Source: Myxosarcina sp. GI1
GTDB taxonomy: Bacteria > Cyanobacteriota > Cyanobacteriia > Cyanobacteriales > Xenococcaceae
Assembly (NCBI RefSeq): GCF_000756305.1
Contig: NZ_JRFE01000022.1
Location: 202,414 to 266,413 of the forward strand
Length of the DNA: 64,000 nt
Reading direction: 5' to 3'
The position numbers and the translations under genes are program-made. Shown here piece after piece: positions 28,098 through 37,597 of this stretch (position 1 is the stretch's first letter; every line of letters starts with the position of its first letter). The notes below the pieces were generated by a model that did not search any database, was not told the DNA's origin, and saw only the letters and a program-made list of their open reading frames with translations.

Positions 28098-29219
28098 TCA
28101 CTTATGAGGAGAACGGTAAAAGGGTTTCTTTACCACCATAGCAGGATAGGTTTTACCGCGAATTTCTATCTGTAGTTTTTGTCCGACTTTACTAAAAGGA
28201 CGCGATACATAAGCCAGCGCAATCGCTTTACCCAAAGTCGGTGACAGCGTACCGCTAGTAACTTCTCCTACAGTTTGATTCTCAAAGATAACAGGGTAGC
28301 CATGACGGGCAATATAACGTCCCGCCATCTCCAATCCTACCAGACGGCGTTCGACTCCCTCGGCTTTTTGTCGTTCTAACACCCCTCGCCCGATAAAGTC
28401 ATTTTTGAAATCTAAATTTACCAACCAACCCAGGCTAGCTTCTAAAGGTGTAGTAGTTTCATCTATATCCTGTCCGTATAGGCTCATTGCCGCTTCCAGG
28501 CGCAGGGTATCTCTAGCACCCAAACCACAGGGAATTACGCCAGCCTCAAACAAAAGTTGCCATAATTTCTGAGCGGCTTCAGACTCTAACATGATTTCAA
28601 AGCCATCTTCGCCAGTGTAACCAGTTCTAGCAATAAAAGCAGACGCACCCGCAATTTTTATCTGTCGGTGACTAAAGACTGGCATGGCAGTTAAATCTTC
28701 TGCTACCAAGGACTGCAATATTTCTGCAGCATGAGGTCCTTGAAGCGCGATTAAAGCACTATCGGAGACATCTTCTAAAGTTACCTCGCTAGCTTTTAAA
28801 TGACTTAATAACCAAGCTTTATCTTTAGCAGTAGTTGCTGCATTGACAATTAATATTCCTTGCTGTTGTCCCGTTTCTGTTAAGCCTTGATGATAAAAAA
28901 TAACGTCGTCAATTATTCCCGCACGTTCGTTTAGTAAAACCGTATATTGTGCGTCACCAGGATTTAACCTGGATAAATCTGTAGGAACTAATTTTTGTAG
29001 TGTTTCAACTAATTTGTTGCCTACCAAATAAAATTTACCCATGTGGGAAATATCAAACATGCCCGCTTGCGATCGCACTGCTTGGTGTTCTAATTTCAAT
29101 CCCCCGTACTGTACGGGCATTTCCCAACCCGAAAAAGCCGTAAAGCGAGCTTTTTTTTCTTTAGCTAAGTGAAATAGAGGAGTACGTAATAAGTCTTGAT
29201 TTGAATTGCGATCGCTCAT
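28098..29219 (-). CDS. gcvT: Glycine cleavage system aminomethyltransferase (T protein)
   Basis: A 373-residue tetrahydrofolate-dependent enzyme that releases ammonia from the aminomethyl group on lipoylated H protein and makes methylene-THF. Full family length. Seen: FSGWEMPVQYGG near 30, FDISHMGKF near 55, an ARTGYTGEDGFEI signature near 195, a LGARDTLRLEAAMSLYG signature near 233 and ETTTPLEASLGW near 255. In cyanobacteria this supports photorespiratory glycine use. gcvH and gcvP are not in the window. No glycine-riboswitch-like leader is visible upstream. Confidence 0.95.
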   Translation of the reverse strand: MSDRNSNQDLLRTPLFHLAKEKKARFTAFSGWEMPVQYGGLKLEHQAVRSQAGMFDISHMGKFYLVGNKLVETLQKLVPTDLSRLNPGDAQYTVLLNERAGIIDDVIFYHQGLTETGQQQGILIVNAATTAKDKAWLLSHLKASEVTLEDVSDSALIALQGPHAAEILQSLVAEDLTAMPVFSHRQIKIAGASAFIARTGYTGEDGFEIMLESEAAQKLWQLLFEAGVIPCGLGARDTLRLEAAMSLYGQDIDETTTPLEASLGWLVNLDFKNDFIGRGVLERQKAEGVERRLVGLEMAGRYIARHGYPVIFENQTVGEVTSGTLSPTLGKAIALAYVSRPFSKVGQKLQIEIRGKTYPAMVVKKPFYRSPHK

Positions 29220-29421
29220 AAACTCTGGTGTTTTGTTAGTACTAACGATCCTTTATTTAAGGATAAAGTCGATTTATTGTACTGCTTTCGGGTATGATTT
29301 AATAATCATGTAATGTTTATTTTTAGCAACTGGTTTTGTAGCTGCCTGCAAAGGAGCAAACTATAAACTAAATCATTGCTGTGTTCGTCAGGATTATTTG
29401 ACATTTGTAGGAAAGATTAAA

Positions 29422-29538
29422 ATGCTTACTCTCAAAATTATCGTTTATATCACCGTCTTTTTCTTTATTGGACTCTTTGTTTTTGGTTTCCTTTCTAGCG
29501 ATCCCGCTCGTAACCCCGGTGGTAGAGATCTCGAATAG
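29422..29538 (+). CDS. psbI: Photosystem II reaction center protein I
   Basis: A 38-residue single-span protein ([20 protein letters not shown], then [18 protein letters not shown]) matching PsbI along its whole length. PsbI sits beside D1 and the chlorophyll of the PSII core and helps early assembly and stability. The membrane helix is residues 4-25 and the charged tail is stromal/cytoplasmic in family models. The start is supported by AGGA at 29409-29412, nine bases before the ATG. It stands alone with its own terminator. It is easily missed because of its size. Confidence 0.96.
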   Translation: MLTLKIIVYITVFFFIGLFVFGFLSSDPARNPGGRDLE

Positions 29539-29570
29539 AAGATTTTCTCAAAGATTGTTTTTTAAAACTG

Positions 29571-29606
29571 GTGGGGTTGCACTCAACCCCGCTTTTCTAT
29601 TTTTAG
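29571..29606 (+). terminator. Rho-independent terminator of psbI
   Basis: A 9-bp stem, GTGGGGTTG (29571-29579) with CAACCCCGC (29584-29592), loop CACT, followed by TTTTCTATTTTT. It lies 33 bases after the psbI stop and before the next gene. Confidence 0.9.
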
Positions 29607-29622
29607 CTATAGTTTTTCGGTT

Positions 29623-29808
29623 ATGACAACCAACGATAATTCGCTCTTATGGTACATAGTCAAACAGCCAGACTCTAACTGCAAAATTATTGAAAGCAGA
29701 AATACTCCACCGACAACAGAGCCTCACTGGGGACCTTTTGAAAACCAAGAACAAGCGATCGCCAAAAGAATTGGTTTGATTAGGGCAGGTAAATGTAAAC
29801 CTCAATAG
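29623..29808 (+). CDS. Small conserved-looking hypothetical protein
   Basis: A 61-residue acidic-to-neutral soluble protein (LWYIVKQPDSNCKIIESRNT; later HWGPFENQEQAIAKRIGLIR). The WYIVKQ start and the FENQEQAIAKRIGLIRAGKCKP ending suggest a compact alpha/beta domain like other small cyanobacterial proteins that read as sequence plus 'pass-through' helix. ATG start, HIP1 site inside. It follows the psbI terminator, so it has its own promoter. No function recognised. Confidence 0.65.
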   Translation: MTTNDNSLLWYIVKQPDSNCKIIESRNTPPTTEPHWGPFENQEQAIAKRIGLIRAGKCKPQ

Positions 29809-29896
29809 AATAGGCTCTTTTGAGTAGCGAGTAGAGGCGCACCTCCCGAAGGGTGAGTAAAAAGTTTTTACTGTTGCCTTCTATACTTCCTACTTT

Positions 29897-31189
29897 CTAC
29901 TTTTTACTTGCCTGACTACCCGATCCCTGTTTGGCTTTAATCTCACCCGATAAAATATCTACGGCTTTGAGAAATTGAGGATCTTGTCTGGTTCCGACTA
30001 AATTGCGATCGCTCTGTAGTTTTTCTCTTTCTTCATCGCTGAGATCGATAATTACATCGGGGGGAATACCTTCTTTATTAATATCTCTGCCGTCGGGAGT
30101 CAGGTACTTAGCGATCGTCACTGCCAGGCCGGAACCATCTCCTAAAGAACGAACCGACTGTACCAGTCCCTTACCAAAAGTTTGCGTACCTACTAGAAGA
30201 GCGCGTTCGTTATCTTGCAAAGCACCAGAAAGAATTTCGCTAGCACTTGCCGAACCGCCATCAACAAGCACGACCAGTGGTTTATCAGTCAAAGCTTTAT
30301 GATTGGCAGACTTAGTATCGTTGATTCCCTTACGATCTACTGTCGAAACAATCTTTCCTTCTTGCAACCACATTCTGGCAATATCAATACTAGAGTAGAG
30401 CAAGCCTCCAGGATTAGAGCGCAAATCGAGAACATAACCTTCTACCTGTTGCGATTCAAAATCTTCAATTGCCTGACGCATTTCTGTTGCTGCCTGGGCG
30501 CTAAATTGAGTCAGTCGGATATAGCCGACTTTTCCAATTTCGGTGTCTTTTATACTGGCGCGTACGGGATGAATTTCAATGCGAGCTCTAACAATATCGT
30601 AACTGTTAGTCCTGCCACTGCGATCGATAGTCAAATTTACTTTACTACCAGGCTTACCGCGAATTAGCTTGACCGCATCGTTGACATCCATTCCTTTAGT
30701 ATCTACGCCGTCGATTTTAGTAATGATGTCTTTAGCTAAAATTCCCGCTTCAAAAGCTGGAGTATCTTCAATTGGAGCAATGACAATTAAGCGATCGCTT
30801 TCTTCGTCTTTAGCAATTTGAATTCCCACACCAGTTAATTCTCCAGAAGTATCGATCTGCATGTTCTTAAACTCTTCTGGATCCATAAACCGCGTATAGG
30901 GATCTCCAAGCTGCGCTAGCATGTCTCGAATTGCCTGATAAGCTTGCTCCTTATCTTGATAATTTTTTTCTAGATATTCTTGACGAACTTTTACCCAATC
31001 TTTATCGTTAAAGCTGGTATCGACATATTGATAATTAATAATTTGCCAAACTTCATCTACTAACTCTTTGGGGCTATCTTGAAAAAAAGCTTGACTATGA
31101 GATAAATGAATTCCTGCTCCTGTTACCGCTATAGTCGAAAGAGCTACAGCAGTCGTTCCTAAAACGAGTCCGCGTTTGGTATTTATCAT
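29897..31189 (-). CDS. Carboxyl-terminal processing protease, S41 family
   Basis: A 430-residue periplasmic or lumenal serine protease. An N-terminal hydrophobic export signal lies at about 7-28, a PDZ domain at about 105-190 (ELTGVGIQI, GILAKDIITKIDG), then the S41 catalytic core. The catalytic serine is S315 in SASASE and the general base lysine is K340 in FGKGLVQS, with the spacing found in Prc/CtpA. CtpA in cyanobacteria trims the D1 precursor of photosystem II; paralogues CtpB/CtpC do other work, and I cannot tell which this is. Divergent from ftsQ. Confidence 0.92.
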   Translation of the reverse strand: MINTKRGLVLGTTAVALSTIAVTGAGIHLSHSQAFFQDSPKELVDEVWQIINYQYVDTSFNDKDWVKVRQEYLEKNYQDKEQAYQAIRDMLAQLGDPYTRFMDPEEFKNMQIDTSGELTGVGIQIAKDEESDRLIVIAPIEDTPAFEAGILAKDIITKIDGVDTKGMDVNDAVKLIRGKPGSKVNLTIDRSGRTNSYDIVRARIEIHPVRASIKDTEIGKVGYIRLTQFSAQAATEMRQAIEDFESQQVEGYVLDLRSNPGGLLYSSIDIARMWLQEGKIVSTVDRKGINDTKSANHKALTDKPLVVLVDGGSASASEILSGALQDNERALLVGTQTFGKGLVQSVRSLGDGSGLAVTIAKYLTPDGRDINKEGIPPDVIIDLSDEEREKLQSDRNLVGTRQDPQFLKAVDILSGEIKAKQGSGSQASKK

Positions 31190-31342
31190 AAGTAAAAAAA
31201 AATATTTGTCGGTGGCAGACTAGACTAAATCATTCGGTAAACCTTAATTTATCATAGGTAATTTTTTAAAGCAGTGTTGTAAACTCACACTTTACTTACA
31301 CTTTACCCACACTTCATGCAATTCTTAGTTAATTTATAGTCT

Positions 31343-32107
31343 ATGGTAAAATCTTTATCTTCCAAACTAGAACATCTCAGGCGAAAACAGCAACGAGAGC
31401 GTAGGCGATCGCTTTGGCGAGCAATAGTTACGATTGGTGGCGCGATCGCTATAACTGGGGTCGGTACATCTTCCTATTGGCAAATAAAAGGAGATACTCA
31501 AGTTCAAATCGAAGGAGAAAATTTGGTTTCAGAAGCTGCTATTCATGCGCTCTTAGATTTAAAATATCCTCAGTTTTTAGGAGCTACGCCAAGTCAGAAA
31601 CTCGCCCAAAAATTAGAATCTATTCCTGCTATTGCTACCGTGAGAGTCAGCAAACAAACTATTCCCCCAAAGCTAACGATTTTTATTCGGGAAAGAGTTC
31701 CCGTAGCTTTAGCTTTATCGGCAGGAAAAGTCGGGTTTTTAGATGCTGAAGGAACTTGGATTCCTTCCTATTTATATAAAGATTTAAAGACAAATTTTTC
31801 ACTTCCCCAACTAAAAGTCATTAATTTTCCCTTGCAGAGTCGGGCTTCCTGGACGGAACTCTATCGTTTGATCTCAGCCTATTCTGCCGTTGAAATTACC
31901 GAAGTTCGTTGGGATGAATCCGAGGGTTTATTCTTAAAAACCGAGTTAGGAATGGTGTATTTAGGTTCGGACATGTCTCAACTTGAAGATCGCTTTAAGG
32001 TTATGGTGCGTCTAAAAAATTTGCCAGAACGCTTTGATTCTAGCAAAATTGCTTTTATCGATTTAAGCAATCCCCAACAAAATTTGATTCAAAAGTACCG
32101 TAATTAA
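31343..32107 (+). CDS. ftsQ: Cell division protein FtsQ/DivIB
   Basis: A 254-residue bitopic division protein. A basic cytoplasmic tail (HLRRKQQRERRRSLWR, about 11-26), one membrane helix (about 27-46), a POTRA domain (about 52-120, VQIEGENLVSEAAIHALLDL) and the FtsQ beta domain beyond. FtsQ links early and late divisome components; the cyanobacterial form is also known as Ftn6-independent FtsQ. It lies 222 bases before ftsZ, the classical cyanobacterial ftsQ-ftsZ order. Confidence 0.93.
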   Translation: MVKSLSSKLEHLRRKQQRERRRSLWRAIVTIGGAIAITGVGTSSYWQIKGDTQVQIEGENLVSEAAIHALLDLKYPQFLGATPSQKLAQKLESIPAIATVRVSKQTIPPKLTIFIRERVPVALALSAGKVGFLDAEGTWIPSYLYKDLKTNFSLPQLKVINFPLQSRASWTELYRLISAYSAVEITEVRWDESEGLFLKTELGMVYLGSDMSQLEDRFKVMVRLKNLPERFDSSKIAFIDLSNPQQNLIQKYRN

Positions 32108-32113
32108 CAAAAA

Positions 32114-32136
32114 TCGTAAAAAATCTGTATTTTTAC
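32114..32136 (+). promoter_or_regulatory. AT-rich hairpin between ftsQ and ftsZ
   Basis: A perfect 8-bp inverted pair, CGTAAAAA (32114-32121) and TTTTTACG (32129-32136), seven bases after the ftsQ stop. There is no clean T-run after it, so it may be a weak terminator, attenuator or mRNA stabiliser that sets ftsZ level apart from ftsQ. Confidence 0.55.
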
Positions 32137-32329
32137 GTATTGATATTTCAGTATTTACTCTTAAAATAAGCAAAAGTAGTAACTGAAGTTTAGAATTAAT
32201 TGCTTAATAGTTATAAAAACTTAAATATTTCCAGCTAATTAACTATATTAGATAATAATTAAGCTAAGAAAAAATCGAAAATCAATTTTGTATAGAAGAA
32301 AACATTAAGGAGAATCTCTTTATACGCCC

Positions 32330-33586
32330 ATGACAGCCAACCACAGAGTTTTTCAGCTTCACAATAATCAAGTTAACTACAGCTCCGAGTCAACTTCAGC
32401 TAAAGCAAGTAGCTATGCTAGCAATGGAATCGGAATTCCTTTTCACGCAGGTGGTAATTCTCAAATTCCCAAAGAAGAAATGAGAGGTAATAAAATTGTG
32501 CCGAGCAACGTCGCTAAAATCAAAGTGATTGGAGTTGGTGGTGGTGGTTGTAATGCCGTAAATCGCATGATCGAAGGTCAGATAGCGGGAATTGAATTTT
32601 GGGCGGTAAATACGGATGCCCAGGCACTCAACCACGCACAGGCACCGCAAAAACTACAGATAGGACAAAAAATTACTAGAGGGTTGGGTGCGGGTGGTAA
32701 TCCAGCAATTGGTCAAAAAGCAGCAGAGGAATCGCGAGATGAAATTGCTCATGCCTTAGAAAATACAGATTTAGTTTTTATTACCGCAGGTATGGGTGGC
32801 GGTACGGGAACAGGTGCGGCTCCCATTGCAGCAGAAGTTGCCAAAGAAATGGGCTGTTTGACTGTGGGTGTAGTAACTCGTCCTTTTACTTTTGAAGGTA
32901 GAAGGCGCAATAGCCAAGCAGTTAAAGGAATAGAGGCTTTGGCTAGTCGTGTAGATACTTTAATTACAATTCCCAATAACCAGTTGCTCTCGGTGATTTC
33001 TCCCGAAACTCCAGTACAACAGGCATTTGCTTATGCAGACGATATTTTACGCCAGGGCGTACAGGGGATTTCTGACATTATTACCATTCCAGGTCTGATC
33101 AACGTTGACTTTGCCGATGTTAGAGCAATTATGGCGGATGCGGGTTCGGCTTTGATGGGCATAGGAACTGGTTCGGGTAAATCTCGTGCAAGAGAGGCTG
33201 CTGTAGCTGCGGTTTCTTCACCCTTACTCGAAACTCCAATTGATGGTGCTAAAGGTGTCGTGCTAAATATTACTGGTGGTAAAGATCTAACTCTTCATGA
33301 GGTCAATGCCGCAGCAGAAAGCATCTATGAAGTAGTGGATGAAGAAGCTGAGATCATTTTTGGCGCGGTTATCGACGAAACTATGGATAGCGAGGTGCGG
33401 ATCACGGTCATTGCTACTGGTTTTGAAGGCGATAAAAGTGAGGAAGTTATGGAACCAGAACGGCAAGAACCCAGCATTTTTACTTCCATGCCTCAGTCAG
33501 AAAGAACCCGAACTCCCGAACCAGTTAGCGATCGCAGTAGAATTGAAATTCCCGACTTCTTACAAAGAAGACGCTTTACCAAATGA
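32330..33586 (+). CDS. ftsZ: Cell division protein FtsZ
   Basis: A 418-residue tubulin-like GTPase that forms the Z ring. Seen: [17 protein letters not shown] near 65, the GTP-binding signature [12 protein letters not shown] near 163, [11 protein letters not shown] near 190 and [11 protein letters not shown] near 260. A 60-residue N-terminal extension before the GTPase, rich in Ser/Asn, is normal for cyanobacteria. The C-terminal linker is short and ends [11 protein letters not shown], the conserved tail that binds FtsA/ZipN-type partners. AAGGAGA at 32306-32312 lies about 17 bases before the ATG, a little far. It overlaps thiD. Confidence 0.98.
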   Translation: MTANHRVFQLHNNQVNYSSESTSAKASSYASNGIGIPFHAGGNSQIPKEEMRGNKIVPSNVAKIKVIGVGGGGCNAVNRMIEGQIAGIEFWAVNTDAQALNHAQAPQKLQIGQKITRGLGAGGNPAIGQKAAEESRDEIAHALENTDLVFITAGMGGGTGTGAAPIAAEVAKEMGCLTVGVVTRPFTFEGRRRNSQAVKGIEALASRVDTLITIPNNQLLSVISPETPVQQAFAYADDILRQGVQGISDIITIPGLINVDFADVRAIMADAGSALMGIGTGSGKSRAREAAVAAVSSPLLETPIDGAKGVVLNITGGKDLTLHEVNAAAESIYEVVDEEAEIIFGAVIDETMDSEVRITVIATGFEGDKSEEVMEPERQEPSIFTSMPQSERTRTPEPVSDRSRIEIPDFLQRRRFTK

Positions 33587-34395
33587 TAACTAATGTAGCT
33601 CTAACTATTGCTGGTTCTGACAGTGGTGGTGGTGCGGGAATTCAGGCGGATTTAAAAACTTTTGCCTTTCACTGCGTTCATGGAGCTAGTGTTTTGACTT
33701 GCGTAACTGCACAAAATACTACAGGAGTTGCAGCAGTCGAGGCGATCGCGCCATCAATGGTTAAAGCTCAAATTGAAGCAGTAACTCAAGATCTTAAAGT
33801 CGATGCGCTCAAGACAGGAATGCTCTTGAATCGAGAAATTATTGAGACGGTAGCAGAGCAATTACAAAAGCTAAATCTGAGTCAGTTAGTTGTCGATCCC
33901 GTAATGGTATCTCGTACGGGATCGCGTTTGCTTGACGAAGCTGCCGTCACTAGTATGCAACAGTACTTGTTACCACAAGCGGCAATCGTTACACCCAATC
34001 TTTATGAAGCTCAAATTTTGAGCGGTAGGGAAATTAATAATCTAGAAGATCTCAAACAAGCGGCGATCGCCATTTACGAGGAATTAGCAGGAGCAGTAAT
34101 TTTAGCTAAAGGGGGTAGTCTATCGGGAAAGTTTCGGGGCAGCGATGTTTGGTTTGATGGTAATAAGCTCGAAGTATTAAAAGTAACGCCAGTTAACACG
34201 AATAATACTCACGGTACGGGCTGTACTCTCTCAGCCGCAATCTGCGCCAATTTAGCCTTAGGTAAAGATTTATGGTCGAGCGCGATCGCAGCCAAACAAT
34301 ATGTAACCAAAGCTCTTGAATATGCTTTAGATATTGGTGCGGGTCACGGTCCAGTAGGACATTTTTTTCCGTTACTAAATAACCGATCATTTTGA
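33583..34395 (+). CDS. thiD: Hydroxymethylpyrimidine/phosphomethylpyrimidine kinase
   Basis: A 270-residue ribokinase-fold enzyme that phosphorylates HMP and HMP-P in thiamine synthesis. Seen: [20 protein letters not shown] (about 8-27), [11 protein letters not shown] near 104, and the anion-hole signature [11 protein letters not shown] near 208. Its ATG overlaps the ftsZ stop by four bases (ATGA), so it is probably co-translated with ftsZ. No TPP riboswitch can lie upstream because the space is ftsZ coding sequence. Confidence 0.95.
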   Translation: MITNVALTIAGSDSGGGAGIQADLKTFAFHCVHGASVLTCVTAQNTTGVAAVEAIAPSMVKAQIEAVTQDLKVDALKTGMLLNREIIETVAEQLQKLNLSQLVVDPVMVSRTGSRLLDEAAVTSMQQYLLPQAAIVTPNLYEAQILSGREINNLEDLKQAAIAIYEELAGAVILAKGGSLSGKFRGSDVWFDGNKLEVLKVTPVNTNNTHGTGCTLSAAICANLALGKDLWSSAIAAKQYVTKALEYALDIGAGHGPVGHFFPLLNNRSF

Positions 34396-34408
34396 GTAGG
34401 AGCGATCT

Positions 34409-34876
34409 TTGAAGCTAGCAAATAAAATAGAAGCAATTTTTTATATTAAGGGCAAGCCTCTTAACTTGGCGGAAATTGTTGGCTATCTAGATTGTGACTT
34501 TGAGGCAGCTGAAGATGCTTTAATTGAGTTGATGAACGATTATGCCCATCGCGACACGGCATTAGAAATTGTAGAAACTTCCGCAGGATATAGTTTACAG
34601 CTTAAGCCTGCTTATGCCAACCTGTTACAGGAGTTAGTCCCTGCCGAACTAGGCAAAGGAGCATTGCGAACCCTGGCGGCAGTAGCTTTAAAAAACCCCA
34701 TACTGCAAACCGAATTAATTGAGTTACGCGGTAGCAGTGCTTATCAGCAAGTAGCAGAATTAGTACAGTTGGGGTTTATTCGCAAACGAGAACAAGCCGA
34801 TGGACGCTCTTATTGGCTAGAGGTGACTGATAAATTTCATCAATACTTTGAAATCAACGATTTGACTGCCCTTTGA
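34409..34876 (+). CDS. scpB: Chromosome segregation and condensation protein ScpB
   Basis: A 155-residue winged-helix protein that, with ScpA and SMC, forms the bacterial condensin-like complex. Seen: KLANKIEAIFYIKGKPLNLA at the start, TLAAVALKNPILQTELIELRG near 92 and LVQLGFIRKREQADGRSYW near 124, all typical. It begins at TTG (34409), 13 bases after thiD, with GTAGGAG in front; the ScpB family N-terminus supports this start. It is slightly shorter than many ScpB proteins, as is usual in cyanobacteria. Confidence 0.93.
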   Translation: MKLANKIEAIFYIKGKPLNLAEIVGYLDCDFEAAEDALIELMNDYAHRDTALEIVETSAGYSLQLKPAYANLLQELVPAELGKGALRTLAAVALKNPILQTELIELRGSSAYQQVAELVQLGFIRKREQADGRSYWLEVTDKFHQYFEINDLTAL

Positions 34877-34961
34877 GAGGTTATCCGAAAATTTATTACT
34901 AGCGGATATGGACAAATTTATGTCAAAGTAGTAGAGAATTACATCCAACTTTGGGTAACGA

Positions 34962-35309
34962 ATGATATTTAATTTTGATTTTTCAGATTCCGAACAGCAA
35001 GAAAAAAACTACAATACTCTGATGCAGTATTTGCGCCAGCAGCAACCAGAAGTGTTAGCGCAAATTGCTCAGTCCGCTAGTCCTGAAGTCAAACAAATTA
35101 TTTCTCAAAATGTCCAAGGTCTGGTAGGAATGTTGCCTACGGGGGATTTCAATATTAAAATTACTACCGATCGCGAAAATTTAGCTCATCTTTTAGCTTC
35201 AGCGATGATGACTGGCTATTTTTTATGCCAGATGGAAAAGCGCATGGATTTAGAAGAAAGTATTGCCGAGTCTAATTCTCTTTCGGATAAATCATCGGAT
35301 ATTGAGTGA
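34962..35309 (+). CDS. DUF760 family protein
   Basis: A 115-residue soluble helical protein with the DUF760 pattern (LMQYLRQQQPEVLAQIAQSA, VKQIISQNVQGLVGMLP and LLASAMMTGYFLCQMEKRMD). DUF760 proteins are found in cyanobacteria and plastids; some plant members are stress-linked. Biochemical role unknown. It has an acidic Ser/Asp-rich tail. It starts at ATG about 85 bases after scpB and may be part of the same transcript. Confidence 0.85.
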   Translation: MIFNFDFSDSEQQEKNYNTLMQYLRQQQPEVLAQIAQSASPEVKQIISQNVQGLVGMLPTGDFNIKITTDRENLAHLLASAMMTGYFLCQMEKRMDLEESIAESNSLSDKSSDIE

Positions 35310-35928
35310 GAGAGATAAATCAATAACAATAAAACTTTGAGAAAATCTCAATTTAATTATTTGCAGCGAACACCTGTCAGCAACTAGCTCGTGCGTAGCT
35401 ACAAAAAAATAGCAAGACTAATTGTATAACTTGCTACTTGACTAGTATGTCTAAAAAATTTACCGAATTGGATTTTCCAGCTAAATATATAGCAGTGGAC
35501 AGAAGAATTAGGACATCTCAAGCTACTGAAAGCTTTATAAATTAAATATTTTAATTTTTGACTTTTGACTTTTACTATAACTGTCCGATTTCTTGAAATA
35601 ATCCAAACTAAAACTGCTCACGCCTTTGACATTACTTTACACTGCAAATTTAACCGCCTTTGGAAAAAGTTAGCATGATTAGAATTGACAATAGCATTCC
35701 AGGACTTAGTAATAGAACGAGAGTTAATAGTTCGCTAGAAGTCATTAAGTTAAAAAAATTTGTCGAGATTGATTTAGTATTTTTAGGCTAACTCTTTATG
35801 AGCAAGATGGTATCGAACTAAATATTTTGTTAATAAATCTACTATAGCAATTCTCAATTTCGGTGGATATGTCTCTAGGTACTAATTCGCTGAAGCACCG
35901 TTAATAAGCAAACGTAATTTGGTTCGAG
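35310..35928. other. Non-coding stretch with decayed repeat traces
   Basis: 619 bases without a convincing gene. I see TGACTTT-type heptamer traces near 35562 and ACTTGCTACTTGACT near 35428, but no RNA structure, no intact transposase and no frame above about 35 codons with coding character. It may be a graveyard of small elements. Confidence 0.5.
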
Positions 35929-36801
35929 CTATAAATATTTTTGTATTAATAGAGACAGTTTTTCTTTAGTCATAGCAGGGATTTTATCGGGCGGAGTTAG
36001 AATGGCGTATTTTAAAGCCAAATGTGCCTCAGATTCAGGGGGATTGGTACTAATCCTATTAACGGTTTCTCGAATGACTCGTTGAGCATTGACGGCGTTG
36101 CGTTGGAGGTTCTCGATTATCATTTCTACAGTTACGCTGCCGTGGTCGGGATGCCAGCAGTCATAGTCGGTAACTAAAGCCAAAGTGGCATAGGCAATTT
36201 CTGCTTCTCTAGCTAATTTAGCTTCAGTTAAGTTAGTCATACCCACTACCGTTGCTCCCCAACTGCGATATAAATTTGATTCGGCTTTAGTAGAAAATGC
36301 AGGTCCTTCCATACATACATAAGTACCACCGCGATGCAGGGTAACTTCAGATAAATCTAAAGAATCGATCGCCTCAGCAAGAACCTTAGCTAGATTGGGA
36401 CAGACAGGATCGCCAAAAGCAATATGAGCGATTAACCCTTCCCCAAAAAAGGTGGCGAGGCGATTTTTGGTGCGATCGATAAACTGATCGGGAACTACCA
36501 AATCTAAAGGTTTGACAGATTCTTTAAGTGAACCTACTGCCGAAGCGGAAATAATGTATTCTACTCCCAACTGTTTTAAAGCATGAATATTAGCGCGAAA
36601 CGGCAGTTCTGAAGGTAACAAATGATGATTGCGTCCGTGACGTGGCAAAAAGGCGACGGTAGTATTATCTAATTGACCGACGATTAAAGCATCAGAAGGT
36701 TCGCCAAAAGGCGTTTGTAGCTCGATCTCTTTGAGATTTTGCAGCGCGTCCATTTTGTACAAACCGCTACCGCCAATAATGCCAATTCTTGCTTCTACCA
36801 T
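35929..36801 (-). CDS. mtnP: S-methyl-5'-thioadenosine phosphorylase
   Basis: A 290-residue purine-nucleoside-phosphorylase-fold enzyme that splits methylthioadenosine with phosphate, giving adenine and methylthioribose-1-phosphate for methionine salvage. Seen: [15 protein letters not shown] at the start, [20 protein letters not shown] near 52, a [14 protein letters not shown] signature near 185 and a [16 protein letters not shown] region near 210 (substrate Met/Asp site). The open frame begins at a TTG at 36819; the ATG at 36801 matches family N-termini and is preferred. Monocistronic. Confidence 0.94.
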   Translation of the reverse strand: MVEARIGIIGGSGLYKMDALQNLKEIELQTPFGEPSDALIVGQLDNTTVAFLPRHGRNHHLLPSELPFRANIHALKQLGVEYIISASAVGSLKESVKPLDLVVPDQFIDRTKNRLATFFGEGLIAHIAFGDPVCPNLAKVLAEAIDSLDLSEVTLHRGGTYVCMEGPAFSTKAESNLYRSWGATVVGMTNLTEAKLAREAEIAYATLALVTDYDCWHPDHGSVTVEMIIENLQRNAVNAQRVIRETVNRISTNPPESEAHLALKYAILTPPDKIPAMTKEKLSLLIQKYL

Positions 36802-36974
36802 ATCTGTCTTATTTACCAATTATTTTAAGGATTTAAAGCCTATAACATGTTAAAGGGAAGATCGCTATAACTTTCTTTAACCTTTAACCTTTCCCTTACA
36901 TCCTTCGCTTGTTTGCCGTCCATTGATGACGATGAGGATTTAACCCTATGAGCCGCAATTATTCTAACGGAAAA

Positions 36975-37466
36975 TTAATCGGCTTCGGAAATTAAAATTA
37001 AAGGTACCAGTTCTTCGGCTGGTGAAATAGTTACGCTACTCAAAATGCGATCGCCAATAGCACGGGTAATTATTTGATTGAGGCGGCGAACTTCAGGACA
37101 GGAATTGTACCGATAATAAATTTCAAAAATTCGCTGCTGCTTGATTAATCTCGGATTTTTCTTGTCGGGTACCTCCTTACGTTTTTTGCGAAGATAAATA
37201 TCGGGTTTTTCGCTTCTGTCTTTGATATCTGGTAGGGTGTCTTCTCGCTCGTGCCACCAATAGCCTTTATAAACTATGCTTTTAGAACTTTGATAGAGTT
37301 TTAGACTCGCTAATGAAGGAATATATAAAGAATAAAAATCTCCCTCTTTAACTACTTGAAAACATCCCCAATCTTTTTCTTGTCGATTGAGTAATTTGGC
37401 GATCGCATCTTCTAGTAAAACTAATTTGCTTATTGTCCGCTCGGTTGTTAGTGCTTCAATCGTCAT
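36975..37466 (-). CDS. Hypothetical protein
   Basis: A 163-residue soluble protein, not recognised. The N-terminal part is helical (LVLLEDAIAKLLNRQEKDWG), the middle carries aromatic strands (YSLYIPSLASLKLY, GYWWHERED) and a strongly basic stretch (YLRKKRKEVPDKKNPRLIKQ, about 97-116), then a helix and a hydrophobic end. The basic patch could bind nucleic acid. ATG start, HIP1 inside. Divergent from the bilin lyase gene 131 bases away. Confidence 0.7.
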   Translation of the reverse strand: MTIEALTTERTISKLVLLEDAIAKLLNRQEKDWGCFQVVKEGDFYSLYIPSLASLKLYQSSKSIVYKGYWWHEREDTLPDIKDRSEKPDIYLRKKRKEVPDKKNPRLIKQQRIFEIYYRYNSCPEVRRLNQIITRAIGDRILSSVTISPAEELVPLILISEAD

Positions 37467-37597
37467 TATTTAAATCGCTAAAATTATTGCTATAGCTTGC
37501 CAAAAATTACTAACTATGCAGTGCAAAATAGGGCAGATATTATGAAAAAATCTCTATAATTCTATAAAATTTTTAGTAGAGAAACAGTTTATTTTTG

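Noticed and set aside
29220-29421. Glycine riboswitch for gcvT
   Set aside because: No tandem-aptamer-like structure recognised in the short gap, which is shared with the psbI leader.
33500-33583. TPP riboswitch before thiD
   Set aside because: The upstream sequence is ftsZ coding DNA and thiD overlaps it.
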